A DNA stretch of 64,000 nucleotides from WTFV01 sp965203525. GTDB lineage: Bacteria > Acidobacteriota > Vicinamibacteria > Vicinamibacterales > UBA8438. Shown piece after piece: positions 26,278 to 35,700 of this stretch; the stretch's first letter is position 1, and each line of letters starts with the position of its first letter. The stretch covers positions 3,162,001 through 3,226,000 of the forward strand of contig OZ241898.1 in NCBI GenBank assembly GCA_965203525.1, given 5' to 3'. The notes under the pieces are model-generated. The model saw only the letters and a program-made list of their open reading frames with translations, had not been told where the DNA came from and did not search any database. Both the position numbers and the translations under genes were made by a program.

Positions 26278-27900
26278 GTGGCGCACGACTACGTCGTCGT
26301 CGGGGGCGGCACCGCCGGCTGCGTGCTCGCCAACCGCCTGTCGGCCGACCCCGGCGCCAGCGTGCTGCTGCTCGAAGCGGGCGGCAAGGACGACTACTTC
26401 TGGATCGACGTCCCGGTCGGCTACCTCTACACCATCGGCAACCCCCGCACCGACTGGTGCTACTCCATCGAGCCGGACCCCGGACTCAACGGCCGCACCA
26501 TCGGCTACGCCCGCGGCCGGGTCCTCGGCGGCTGCTCCTCGATCAACGCGATGATCTACATGCGGGGGCAAAAGAGCGACTACGACCACTGGGCGTCGCT
26601 CGGCAACCGTGGCTGGGGCTGGGACGACGTGCTGCCGGTGTTCAGGCGCTCGGAGGACTACCAGCACGGCGCCGACGAGTGCCACGGGGCCGGGGGCGAG
26701 CTGCGGGTCGAAGAGCGGCGGGTGAGCTGGGAGATCCTCGACGCGTGGCGGAACGCCGCCGAGGAGTGCGGGATCCCGAAGATCGCCGAGTTCAACCGGG
26801 GCGACAACTTCGGCAACGCCTACTTCCAGATGAACCAGCGCAACGGCCGGCGCTGGAGCGGCACCAAGGCGTTCCTGCGCCCGGTCCTGCGCCGGCCGAA
26901 CCTGACCGTGCGGACCGACGCGCAGGTGCGGCGCGTGGTGGTCGAGCGGGGCGACGCCGGCCCGCGCGCGGCCGAGGTCGAGCTGCTGACGGGCGAGCGG
27001 CTGCCGGCGCGGCGCGAGGTGATCCTGGCCGCCGGGGCGATCGGCTCACCGCAGATCCTGCAGTTGTCGGGCATCGGTCCCGGCGCCCTGCTGCAGCGAC
27101 ACGGCGTCGAGGTGGTCCACGACCTGCCGGGGGTCGGGGAGAACCTGCACGACCACCTGCAGATCCGCACCATCTACAAGGTGCGGAACACCGTCACCCT
27201 GAACCGGCGGGTGAACTCGCTGTTCGGCAAGGCGGCGATGGGGCTGGAGTACCTGCTGTTCAAGACCGGCCCGCTGACGATGCCTCCGTCGCAGCTCGGA
27301 GCCTTCGCCCGTAGCGACCCGTCGCGCGCGTCCGCGAACATGGAGTGGCACGTGCAGCCGCTGTCGCTCGACAAGTTCGGCGACCCGCTTCACCGCTTCG
27401 ACGCGATCACGCCGTCGGTCGCCAACCTGCAGCCGACGAGCCGCGGCCACGTCCGCATCAAGGACCCGGACCCGCGGCAGGCGCCGGCCATCACCCTCAA
27501 CTACCTGTCCACCGACGAGGACCGCCGGGTCGCGGTGGCCGGGCTGCGGTTCACCCGGCGCATCATGGCCGCGCGGGCCCTGGCGCGGTTCGAGCCGCGG
27601 GAATGGAAGCCCGGCCCCGAAGTCGACGGCGACGAGGCGCTGGCGCGTGCGGCCGGCGACCTCGGCACGACGATCTTCCACCCCGTCGGCACCTGCCGGA
27701 TGGGCCGCGACCCGCTCGCCGTCGTCGACGACCGGCTCGCGGTGCGCGGCGTCGCGGCCCTGCGTGTGATCGACGCCTCGGTCATGCCCCGGATCACGTC
27801 GGGCAACACCAACGCGCCCACCGTGATGATCGCCGAGAAGGGAGCGGAGTTCGTGCGCGAGGACGCGGCGGGCGGCGGTGGGGCGCTGACCGGATCCTGA
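26278..27900 (+). CDS. GMC-family oxidoreductase, choline dehydrogenase-like
   Basis: This 540-residue FAD enzyme has V-V-G-G-G-T-A-G-C-V-L-A at residues 6-17, the GMC signature R-G-R-V-L-G-G-C-S-S-I-N, G-A-I-G-S-P-Q-I-L-Q-L-S-G-I-G-P, and the terminal H-P-V-G-T-C-R-M-G and N-T-N-A-P-T-V-M-I-A-E-K motifs. These are the hallmarks of choline or alcohol dehydrogenases of the BetA group. The specific alcohol is unknown. The GTG start is supported by the -10 hexamer six bases away. No betaine-aldehyde dehydrogenase gene is adjacent. Confidence 0.93.
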   Translation: MAHDYVVVGGGTAGCVLANRLSADPGASVLLLEAGGKDDYFWIDVPVGYLYTIGNPRTDWCYSIEPDPGLNGRTIGYARGRVLGGCSSINAMIYMRGQKSDYDHWASLGNRGWGWDDVLPVFRRSEDYQHGADECHGAGGELRVEERRVSWEILDAWRNAAEECGIPKIAEFNRGDNFGNAYFQMNQRNGRRWSGTKAFLRPVLRRPNLTVRTDAQVRRVVVERGDAGPRAAEVELLTGERLPARREVILAAGAIGSPQILQLSGIGPGALLQRHGVEVVHDLPGVGENLHDHLQIRTIYKVRNTVTLNRRVNSLFGKAAMGLEYLLFKTGPLTMPPSQLGAFARSDPSRASANMEWHVQPLSLDKFGDPLHRFDAITPSVANLQPTSRGHVRIKDPDPRQAPAITLNYLSTDEDRRVAVAGLRFTRRIMAARALARFEPREWKPGPEVDGDEALARAAGDLGTTIFHPVGTCRMGRDPLAVVDDRLAVRGVAALRVIDASVMPRITSGNTNAPTVMIAEKGAEFVREDAAGGGGALTGS

Positions 27901-27955
27901 CCGTCCCGGGAAGCGGTTCGACGGGACCGGAGTTCGTGCGCGAGGATGCGGCGGG
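27846..27955. repeat. duplicated piece of the GMC gene end, 83-bp period
   Basis: About 27 bases from the last codons of the GMC gene (27846-27872) recur at 27929-27955 with one change, beyond the stop at 27900. Confidence 0.85.
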
Positions 27956-28025
27956 GGATTCCCGGCGGCGGCGCGCGAACGGGGGCGCGCGCGGCGTCAG
28001 TCCGTCAACCGGGAGTTCGCGGCGC

Positions 28026-29270
28026 TCACACCGCCTTGGCCGCCTTGGCGGCCTCGATCTCCGCGCCGCTCATCCCGAGCACCGACGCGAGGATCTCCTC
28101 GGTGTGTTCGCCGAGCAGCGGCGACCGCACGACCTCGGCCGGCGAGTCGGACAGCTTGATCGGGTTGCCGACGGTCAGGTAGCGCCCGCGGGCGGGGTGG
28201 TCGACCTCGACGACGGTGCCGGTCGCGCGCAGCGACGGCTCCTCGGCCAGCTCCTTCATCGACAGGACCGGGCCGCAGGGGACGTTCAGCGGGTTCAGGA
28301 TCTCCATCACCTCGAACTTGGTCTTGGTCTTCGTCCACCGTTCGATGGCGTCGAAGACCTGCTCCAGCTTCGGCAGGCGCGCTTCCGGGGTGTTCCACTC
28401 CGGGTCGTCCAGCCAGTCGGCGCGGCCGACGGCGCGGGCGAGGCCGTCGAACGCGGCCGCCTGGGTGATGACGTAGATGTAGGCGTTGGGATCCGTCTCC
28501 CAGCCCTTGCACTTGACGATCCAGCCGGGCTGGCCGCCGCCCGAGGCGTTGCCCGAGCGGGGGGTGGCGTCGCCGAAGACGCCGTGCGGATACTGCGGAT
28601 ACTCCTTCAGCGGGCCGTGCGCCAGCCGCTGCTGGTCGCGCAGCTTGACCCGGCAGAGGTTGAGGACGCCGTCCTGCATGGCGCAGACGACCCGCTGGCC
28701 GCGGCCGGTCTTCTCGCGCTGGAAGAGCGCGGTGACGATGCCGAGCGCAAGGTGCAGGCCGGTGCCGGAATCGCCGATCTGGGCGCCGCTGACGGTCGGC
28801 GGACCGTCGTCGAAGCCGGTGGTGCCGGCCCCGCCGCCGGTGCACTGCGCGACGTTCTCGTAGACCTTGCAGTCCTCGTAGGGGCCGGGGCCGAAGCCCT
28901 TGACCGAGGCGTAGACGATGCGGGGGTTGATCTCCCGGATCCGCTCCCAGGCGAAGCCCATCCGGTCGAGCGCGCCGGGGGCGAAGTTCTCGGCCAGCAC
29001 GTCGCACGACTCGATGAGGCGCGTGAAGATCGCCCGGCCGGTCTCGGACTTGGTGTTGATCGTGATGCTGCGCTTGTTGTGGTTCAGCATCGTGAAGTAG
29101 AGGCTGTCGACGTCCGGGAGGTCGCGGAGCTGCCCGCGCGTGGCGTCGCCCGTCCCCGGCCGCTCCACCTTGATCACGTCGGCGCCGAACCAGGCGAGCA
29201 ACTGCGTGCAGGTGGGACCGGACTGCACGTGGGTCATGTCGAGCACGCGAACTCCGTCAAGCGCTTTCAT
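28026..29270 (-). CDS. frc: formyl-CoA transferase (CaiB/BaiF class III)
   Basis: This 414-residue protein is close to E. coli Frc throughout (416 residues). Shared landmarks are V-Q-S-G-P-T-C-T-Q near residue 15, A-W-F-G-A-D-V-I-K-V-E-R-P-G, Y-F-T-M-L-N-x-N-K-R-S-I, Y-E-N-V-A-Q, and the catalytic aspartate D167 in Q-I-G-D-S-G-T-G. A glycine-rich G-N-A-S-G-G-G-Q-P-G-W loop is also shared. Frc moves CoA between formate and oxalate. No oxalyl-CoA decarboxylase gene is visible here. ATG 29270 follows GGAGGCGGAG; the long upstream extension covers repeats. Confidence 0.93.
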   Translation of the reverse strand: MKALDGVRVLDMTHVQSGPTCTQLLAWFGADVIKVERPGTGDATRGQLRDLPDVDSLYFTMLNHNKRSITINTKSETGRAIFTRLIESCDVLAENFAPGALDRMGFAWERIREINPRIVYASVKGFGPGPYEDCKVYENVAQCTGGGAGTTGFDDGPPTVSGAQIGDSGTGLHLALGIVTALFQREKTGRGQRVVCAMQDGVLNLCRVKLRDQQRLAHGPLKEYPQYPHGVFGDATPRSGNASGGGQPGWIVKCKGWETDPNAYIYVITQAAAFDGLARAVGRADWLDDPEWNTPEARLPKLEQVFDAIERWTKTKTKFEVMEILNPLNVPCGPVLSMKELAEEPSLRATGTVVEVDHPARGRYLTVGNPIKLSDSPAEVVRSPLLGEHTEEILASVLGMSGAEIEAAKAAKAV

Positions 29271-29345
29271 GTCGGTCTCCGCCTCCCCTCTCACACCCGG
29301 CGCCGGGAACGCGCCGGCGCGCCGGACGCCGGACGTTCGGAGCAA

Positions 29346-29531
29346 CGCCGGCCGTCGTCCCCGGCCGGCGAGAGCGCAACCCGCGGGCGCCTCCGCCCCG
29401 CACGCCGCGCTCGAACGGTACGCCGGCCGTCGTCCCCGGCCGGCGAGGGCGCAACCCGCGGGCGCCTCCGCCCCGCACGCCGCGCTCGAACGGTACGCCG
29501 GCCGTCGTCCCCGGCCGGCGAGGGCGCAACC
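29346..29531. repeat. 75-bp tandem repeat, about 2.5 copies
   Basis: Units begin at 29346, 29421 and 29496, nearly identical (one change in the first two). The partial third copy ends against the stop codon of the ketopantoate reductase gene. The 262-bp gap holds no gene. Confidence 0.93.
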
Positions 29532-29532
29532 G

Positions 29533-30537
29533 CTACCGCGGCGTGCCCCGGATCCGGATCCCCTCGTCCACGATCGTCCGGCCGAGCAGGCTGACGCACG
29601 CATGGACGGCGCGGAGGGTGGGCACCTCGACGCCGGTCATCTCCGCCAGCTCGACCACCGCCCCCAGCATGCCGTCGATCTCCAGCGGCTTCCCCACCTC
29701 GACGTCCTGCAGCATCGACGTCTTGTGCCGGCCGACGCTCTCCGCCCCCGCGATGCGTCGCTCCAGCGACACGCGGAAACCGGCCCCCAGGCGCTCGCCG
29801 ATCGCCTGCGCCTCGGTCATCATCGCCGCGGCCAGGGCGCGGGTGAGCGGGAACCGGCAGATGTCGACCAGCGTCGCGTGGGTCAGCGCGCTGATCGGGT
29901 TGAACGTCAGGTTGCCCCACAGCTTGAGCCAGATCTCCGAGCGGATGTCGGTCAGCACCCGCGACTTGAAGCCGGATTCGGCGAACAGTTCCGACACGCC
30001 CCGGACGCGGTCCGTCTCGCCGCCGTCGAGCTCGCCCACCGGGAAGCGGACGCCCTCGACGTGCCGGACGACCCCGGGCTCGGTGATCGTCGCGGCGGGA
30101 TAGGCGATGCAGCCGATGATGCGGCCGGGGTCGACGGCGTGGAACAGCACGCCGCCCGGGTCGACCGCCTCGACGACGCGGTCCGCGTACGGCCCCCCCA
30201 GCTTCTGGAAGTACCACCACGGGATGCCGTTCTGGAGCGTCACCAGGCAGGTCCGGGGTCCGAGCAGCGCCGGCAGGTCGTCGACCACCGCCGCGATCTG
30301 GTGCGCCTTCAGCGCCAGCAGCACGAGGTCGTGCGCGCCGAGGTCGCGGATCCGGTCGGTGGCGGTCAGGCCGTCGGCGACCGACTCGCCGCCTTCCTCG
30401 ATCAGCTTCAGGCCGTTGGCGCGGATGGCGGCCAGGTGCGGGCCGCGGGCGATGACCGAGACGTCATGCCCCGCGCGGGCGATGCGCACCGCCAGATAGC
30501 CGCCGATGGCCCCGGCGCCGACAACGCAGACTTTCAT
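29533..30537 (-). CDS. panE: 2-dehydropantoate 2-reductase (ketopantoate reductase) family
   Basis: This 334-residue NADPH-dependent reductase starts with G-A-G-A-I-G-G-Y-L at residues 7-15. It has the conserved K-A-H-Q stretch, L-Q-N-G-I near residue 110, a K-L-W-G-N-L-T-F-N-P-I element with the catalytic lysine, and S-M-L-Q-D-V-E-V-G-K-P-L-E-I-D. These are all ApbA/PanE family marks. It may act in pantothenate synthesis, but family members also reduce other 2-oxo acids. ATG 30537 has GAGG seven bases upstream. Confidence 0.88.
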   Translation of the reverse strand: MKVCVVGAGAIGGYLAVRIARAGHDVSVIARGPHLAAIRANGLKLIEEGGESVADGLTATDRIRDLGAHDLVLLALKAHQIAAVVDDLPALLGPRTCLVTLQNGIPWWYFQKLGGPYADRVVEAVDPGGVLFHAVDPGRIIGCIAYPAATITEPGVVRHVEGVRFPVGELDGGETDRVRGVSELFAESGFKSRVLTDIRSEIWLKLWGNLTFNPISALTHATLVDICRFPLTRALAAAMMTEAQAIGERLGAGFRVSLERRIAGAESVGRHKTSMLQDVEVGKPLEIDGMLGAVVELAEMTGVEVPTLRAVHACVSLLGRTIVDEGIRIRGTPR

Positions 30538-30622
30538 GCAAGGTCCTCAATGCGGGTGACCGTGGAGCGGCGCGCCGGTCCATTCCGGCGCCGACGACGC
30601 AGACTTTTCATGCAAGGTCCTC
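30512..30622. repeat. duplicated panE start region, 73-bp period
   Basis: The first codons, ATG and ribosome-binding site of panE (30512-30548) recur at 30585-30622, with one extra T in the copy. The copy therefore has its own ATG and GAGG but is out of phase with panE. Confidence 0.9.
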
Positions 30623-30671
30623 CGCTCCGGAGCCGGACGACGCCGCGGAGCCGCGGCGGAAACGCGGCGCG

Positions 30672-31694
30672 CTACCGCGGACCGCCGGCCGCCTCCCGTT
30701 GTTCCTCGGCGCGGTGGCCGGCGAGAATGCCGTCCATGCCGATGTTGCCCTCGTGGCAGGCGTACTCGTAGATCGCGTCGGTCGTCCCCATGAGCGGAAT
30801 CAGGACCGTCCACGGCCGGGTGTAGGTGGTCGGATCGTCGATGGTGACCTCGTAGTCCAGGGTCCGCGGGCCGGCGCGCGTGAAGCGCTCGGTGACGCGC
30901 AGGTGCTCGGACGACAGGCCGCGGAAGGTGGCGTGCGGCGAGTAGTTGGCGGTCTCGACCACCAGCGTGTCCCCCTCCCAGTAGCCGCGCGCGTCGCCGT
31001 GCCACAGCCGGACGTCGTCGTCGAGCGGCGGCGTCCCGTCGAGCGGCACGATCCGCGCGTCGTGGTTCATCTCGTGGTAGATGACGACGTGGTCCGGGCT
31101 CTGGAAGATCTGGTAGTAGCTGTTGTAGCCCGCGCCGAGCCGCGGCACCCCGTAGGTGATGCACCGTTCCGAAAGCGGCCGGTCGGCGTAGGAGTCGGCC
31201 GGATGGTCGCGCCGGTGGGCGCGCAGCATCGCCTGCCGGTCGCGCGCCGGCGCGGTCAGCGGCGGGATGCGGCCGTCGGGCGGATCGACCACCAGCGAGG
31301 TCCGGTCGTTGAAGTCGCGCTCGACGATCCAGAACTGGTTGTAGTTGCCGGTCGTCGGGTCGTAGGAGGTCGCCTTCGTGCGCTCGATCGCCGCCAGCAC
31401 GAGCTGATCGCCGAAGAGGGCGTCGCCGTCGTCGACGGCCTGCGCGGCGGCGGCCTGCAACTCGGCAAGCTCCTCGCCGGTCAGCCGCTCCTTGCCCGCC
31501 CACTGCGGCGGGCGCTCGAGCGGCGTCGCGTTGTTGTTGGCCCACACGCCCTGCAGGTCGGGCCGGCCGTCCGGGGTGCGCGGCGGCGTCCAGCCGCCGT
31601 CCTGGGCGCCGGCCGGCGCCGCGAGGGCGGCGAGCGCGGCGAGGGCGATCGCCGCGGCCGGCAGACCACTCGAATCCGGGAATCGTCTACGCAT
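30672..31694 (-). CDS. exported protein of unknown function, CHEGNY family (copy 3)
   Basis: This 340-residue exported protein has the same motif set as copies 1 and 2: D-G-R-P-D-L-Q-G-V-W, D-P-P-D-G-R-I-P-P-L, E-M-N-H-D-A-R-I-V-P-L-D-G, W-E-G-D-T-L-V-V-E-T-A-N-Y, V-T-E-R-F-T-R and Y-E-Y-A-C-H-E-G-N-I-G-M. It lies 23 kb from the other two. ATG 31694 has GAGGAGG six bases upstream and a signal peptide follows directly. No known function. Confidence 0.82.
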   Translation of the reverse strand: MRRRFPDSSGLPAAAIALAALAALAAPAGAQDGGWTPPRTPDGRPDLQGVWANNNATPLERPPQWAGKERLTGEELAELQAAAAQAVDDGDALFGDQLVLAAIERTKATSYDPTTGNYNQFWIVERDFNDRTSLVVDPPDGRIPPLTAPARDRQAMLRAHRRDHPADSYADRPLSERCITYGVPRLGAGYNSYYQIFQSPDHVVIYHEMNHDARIVPLDGTPPLDDDVRLWHGDARGYWEGDTLVVETANYSPHATFRGLSSEHLRVTERFTRAGPRTLDYEVTIDDPTTYTRPWTVLIPLMGTTDAIYEYACHEGNIGMDGILAGHRAEEQREAAGGPR

Positions 31695-31800
31695 CTGGGC
31701 CTCCTCGCGCGCGCCATTCGGACGCGGGCGGCGCGCAGCCCGGAATTGTAGCGGCGGCGGCGGCGGAACGCCACACCGAGGGTCTTCTGCCCGGTCGGAC

Positions 31801-31888
31801 GGCGGTCGCGAGCCCGCGCGGACGGCTGCGGCCCGCGTCGCAGGCCACGAGGCCGGGTTCGGCGGTCGCGAGCCCGCGCGGACGGCCG
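31801..31888. repeat. perfect direct repeat, 60-bp period
   Basis: The 26 bases at 31801-31826 recur unchanged at 31861-31886, between two divergent genes. Confidence 0.85.
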
Positions 31889-31930
31889 TGGTAGCATCGG
31901 GACGCCCTACGGGACGGCCCGGTCCCCGAC

Positions 31931-32488
31931 ATGACCACCGACGCCGCGTACCGCTGGACCCGCGAGGCGTACGACCGGGCGGTCGAAGCCGGCGTCTTCG
32001 GCCCGGACGACCGTCTCGAACTGATCGACGGAGCGCTGCTCGCCATGACGCCCCAGGGCAGCCGGCACGCGGCGATCGTCGATCAGGCCGGCGAGGTGCT
32101 GCGGGCAGCGTTCGGCGCCGGCTGCCGCGTCCGCATCCAGTCTCCGCTGGCGGCCGGCGACGACTCGGAGCCGGAGCCGGACCTCGCGGTCGTCCCCGGG
32201 CGGGCCCTCGACTACGTCGCGGCCCATCCGGCCACGGCGCTGCTGGTGGTCGAAGTGTCCGACGACTCGCTGCGCCGCGACCGCACCCTCAAGCAGCGCC
32301 TGTACGCGCGCCACGGCATCCCGGAGTACTGGATCGTCGCCCTGCCCGACGCCCGCCTCGAAGTCCACCGCGACCCGGCCGCCACGGGATACCGCACCGT
32401 CCTGACGCGCCGGGCGGGCGAGACGATTACGCCGCTCCTCCGGCCGTCGGCGGTCATTCCCGTAAGCGACCTGCTCCCCGCGGGCTGA
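31931..32488 (+). CDS. Uma2 family endonuclease (short, canonical)
   Basis: This 185-residue protein has the canonical Uma2 layout: R-L-E-L-I-D-G-A-L near residue 28, P-E-P-D-L-A-V-V, L-L-V-V-E-V-S-D-D-S-L-R-R-D with K-Q-R-L-Y-A-R-H-G-I-P-E-Y-W-I-V. The Asp and Glu-x-Val positions form the PD-(D/E)XK-like site. The family is widespread in some bacteria and its role is unknown. No Shine-Dalgarno precedes ATG 31931. It is distinct from the three long Uma2 paralogs of this window. Confidence 0.9.
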   Translation: MTTDAAYRWTREAYDRAVEAGVFGPDDRLELIDGALLAMTPQGSRHAAIVDQAGEVLRAAFGAGCRVRIQSPLAAGDDSEPEPDLAVVPGRALDYVAAHPATALLVVEVSDDSLRRDRTLKQRLYARHGIPEYWIVALPDARLEVHRDPAATGYRTVLTRRAGETITPLLRPSAVIPVSDLLPAG

Positions 32489-32766
32489 AGGCCGGAGCTG
32501 CCGCGGTTTGCGGACACCTGATCCTGTTGGGGAGGAGTGAGGTATTCGCGCTACAACCTCTGCGATGAGCGATTAATCGCGTGGTCGGGCCGCCCGGCGA
32601 CCCGCGGCCGCCGCGTCCCTCCTGTCGCGGCCGGCCGGACTCCGCTGGCGGACCACACCAGCCGGGCCGCGCGGCTGACCAGGATGGACTGCCGACTGCA
32701 CGACGGTTGGAGAATCGCTGGCGTTTCTATACTCTGGTCCCACGGTACGGACGCCAAGGTTTCGTA
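32489..32766. other. intergenic gap between convergent genes
   Basis: The 278-bp region contains a 12-bp palindrome GCGATTAATCGC at 32569-32580 and a TATACT hexamer near 32729. No gene, transposase or clear terminator is seen. Confidence 0.4.
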
Positions 32767-35700
32767 TCACGGCGGTATGGCCGCAGTCAGCGGGCCGTGC
32801 TTCATCGGCGACGATTCCTTCCACGTGGCGAAGATCTGCTGCAGCAGCCGGGGCCGGTGCCCGAGTAGTTCGAAGAAGTCGTCGCGTTCTATCCAGAGGA
32901 TCGAACCGGCGCCAGTGGTGACGAGCCGCTTCGACCAGGTCGAGTCGTCAAGGCCGGCGAAGGAGCGCTGGCCGATGATGTCGCCGGGCGCCGCGTCGAC
33001 GAGCATCCGCCGGTCGTCGTCGTCGGTCCGCAGACCGAATGCGCCGGACAGCACGAGCGCGATGCCGGCCGGAGCGGTCTGTTCGGTGAACGAAGTCTCC
33101 GGTTTGATCTTCTTCTGCCGGGCGATGGCGGACAGGTGCAGCATCTCGACGCCGGTGACCCGGGAAAACAGCGGAATCCAGCGCAGCGCGAATCCCTTCT
33201 GCGCGTCGGTGAGCTGTCCGGCGAAGGCGCCGAGATCGGCGGGCGCGTTGCTCCGGAAGGCGCCGTCCGGCATGTTCGCGGCTTCGGCCACCATGCGGAA
33301 CAGTCCCTGCGCGAGTCCGGCGCTGTCGGACAGCAGCGTCCGCAGGTCGCCGTCGCCGAACGTGAGCAGGACGGCCGGCCCGGCCGTGTACACCGTGTCG
33401 GCCGCGCGACCGCCGGCGAGCGCCTCCACCAGGCCGATCGCCGCCGGCGGGGCGATCCGGCGCGCCTCCGCCTCCCGCCGCGCCGCGATCATCTCGCCGT
33501 CGAGGAGCAGATGCGCCTTCTCGGGACGCGATCCCTCGCGCAGCACCGTCGCGCCCGCGTCGCGCCGCGCCTGGCGGCCGGCCCGGGCGATGCGGAAGAG
33601 TTCGTCGATCTCCACCGCGGCGAAGAGCGGCAACTTCCGGATCCGATCCACCACCGCGGAGACGGGCAGCTTCCGGATCCGATCCACCACCGCGGAGGCG
33701 GGCAGCCCGTTCGCGGCGGATTCCGACCGTTCCGATGGCGGCGCGAGTCTCGCGAGCGTCCACGCGGCGGCCTCGGCGATGCCCGCCTCGGCGGCGCCGC
33801 GGGCGGCGAGGACCCGTTTGACTTGATTGCACAGGGTCCTGACCTTCCGTTCGCCGATTAGGTGGATGGCCGCGACGGCCACCACCGGAGCCTCGTCGTC
33901 TACGAGCGTTGCAAGGGTCTCCTCTGCGTCGCGCGTGCCGATCGCGAGGACGATCCGGGCGCGCTCGATCTTCTCGTCCATCGGCAAGGGTTCCAGCACT
34001 GGCAGCAGCGCGTCGCGGAGTGGCCGGGAGAGTTTGTTTTTGAGGTACACCAGCGTGCTGGCGCGCGCGGAGGGTTCGCCGCGCTCGATGGCCGGCCGTA
34101 CCCAGTCCACCTCGCGCCGGCCGAGGATCAGGCTGAGCAGCCGGTAGATTCGATCCACCGCGCGATCGATCCTCTCGCGGAGCGCCTGCGCCAGTACCGT
34201 GCCCGCGGGCAGGACGGCGCGTTCGAACAAGGTGTAGTGCTGGTCCAGGCGGCGGAAGTAGATGCGGCCCTCGGCCTGCGCGAGCCGCTCGACCGACGCC
34301 AGATCGGGTTCGAGCGCCGGCTGCTTGTGCCGCAGCCTCTCGCCCGCACTCAACGCCTTGAACCGCAGGAACCCGTCGCCGGTGTCGAGGGTGGCCATGA
34401 CCACGTCCATCGAAGCCTGGCACGGGATGTGTGCCAGCGTCGCCGGAATATGGCGTCGCACCCAGACGTGTTGGCCCGGATCGTCGAGGGCCTGACGCAG
34501 TTTGTCGACGATCGGCTCCCCATATCGAATCAGCGTCTCGCGCGCCGCCCCTTTCAGCCGGCGGTCGCTCAAGTACGAGATCAGCACCGGCGCGAAGTCG
34601 AGGTTGGTCATATCGAGGTGCCGGATGGTCCGCATCGCCTCGTCGGCCACCGCCGGATCGGGGTCCTGCAACAGTTTCGCCAACAGGTCGTACGACTGCC
34701 CGCGACCCACCCCGCGAATCGCCGCCGCGAGGTCGCGCCGTGCCGCGCCGGCACCCTCGCGCATGTCGGCCGTGAGCTCGGCGAAGACTCGCTTCGCGGC
34801 GCGCTGATCGTCCGCGTCGTCGCTGTCCGACAGCACTACTGCGGCGGTAGCGACGATGCGGAGGTCGGGGTCGTCGACGAGCGTCCGGCTGACCGCCACC
34901 GCGTCTTCGTTGCGGATGGCGGCGAGGGCCTGGACCGCTACCATCCGCACTTCGGGCTCGGGGTCGGTGACAAGCCGCTCGACGGCCGATGTCCACCGAA
35001 CGGCGATGTCGGGGCGGGCGGCGCCGAGGGCACCGAGAGCGCGGGTGCGGACCGCGGCCGATTCGTGACGCAGGAGGAGCGGGATGACAAGATTGGACTT
35101 TTTGAGCTTGACGAGAGTGTCGATTGCGTTGAGCACGTTCTGCGGGTCGGGGTGGCCGAGCTCCTCGACCAAGCTTTCAACGGCAGGCAGATCGACCAGA
35201 CCTCGATAAGGTTCGGAAAACCGTTCCGGATCCAGCTCCTTCTGAACGGGAGGATCGTCCGTCTCCGGCCGCTGCCGCAACGACGCCAGATATTGCGGGC
35301 GCGCCCGCACCGCGCCGGCCACCCAGAACGTGGTCACGACCAGACTGACCCAGCTCAACTGCCTCCACGCCAGCCCGAACCCCCACGGCTGGATCAGGAC
35401 AAGCGTTAGCACAGCGCCGAGGCCCTTCGCGAACCGGTCCACGGTGACGTCGATGAACGGCTTGTGATGCAGGCAGTCCTTCGGCAGCGGATTGAACAGC
35501 ACCTCCCGCGTCGTCTTATCGACCGAGTACCGTAGCGACGAGTCGAGGACGCGCCCCACCACCGCCGCCCACAGCGCGCCGGTGGCCAGAATCAACCCGC
35601 CCGTCGAGCCAAAACAGATCGGCAGGATCAGTAGGGACCCGATGCCCCAACTGCGAATGATGCGGCTCGTCAACCCCACCTGGAGGATCAGGCGGAACAA

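Noticed and set aside
29346..29531. Insertion sequence or integron-like element from the 75-bp repeats
   Set aside because: No transposase, inverted ends or recombinase gene is present; it fits the gene-edge duplication pattern.
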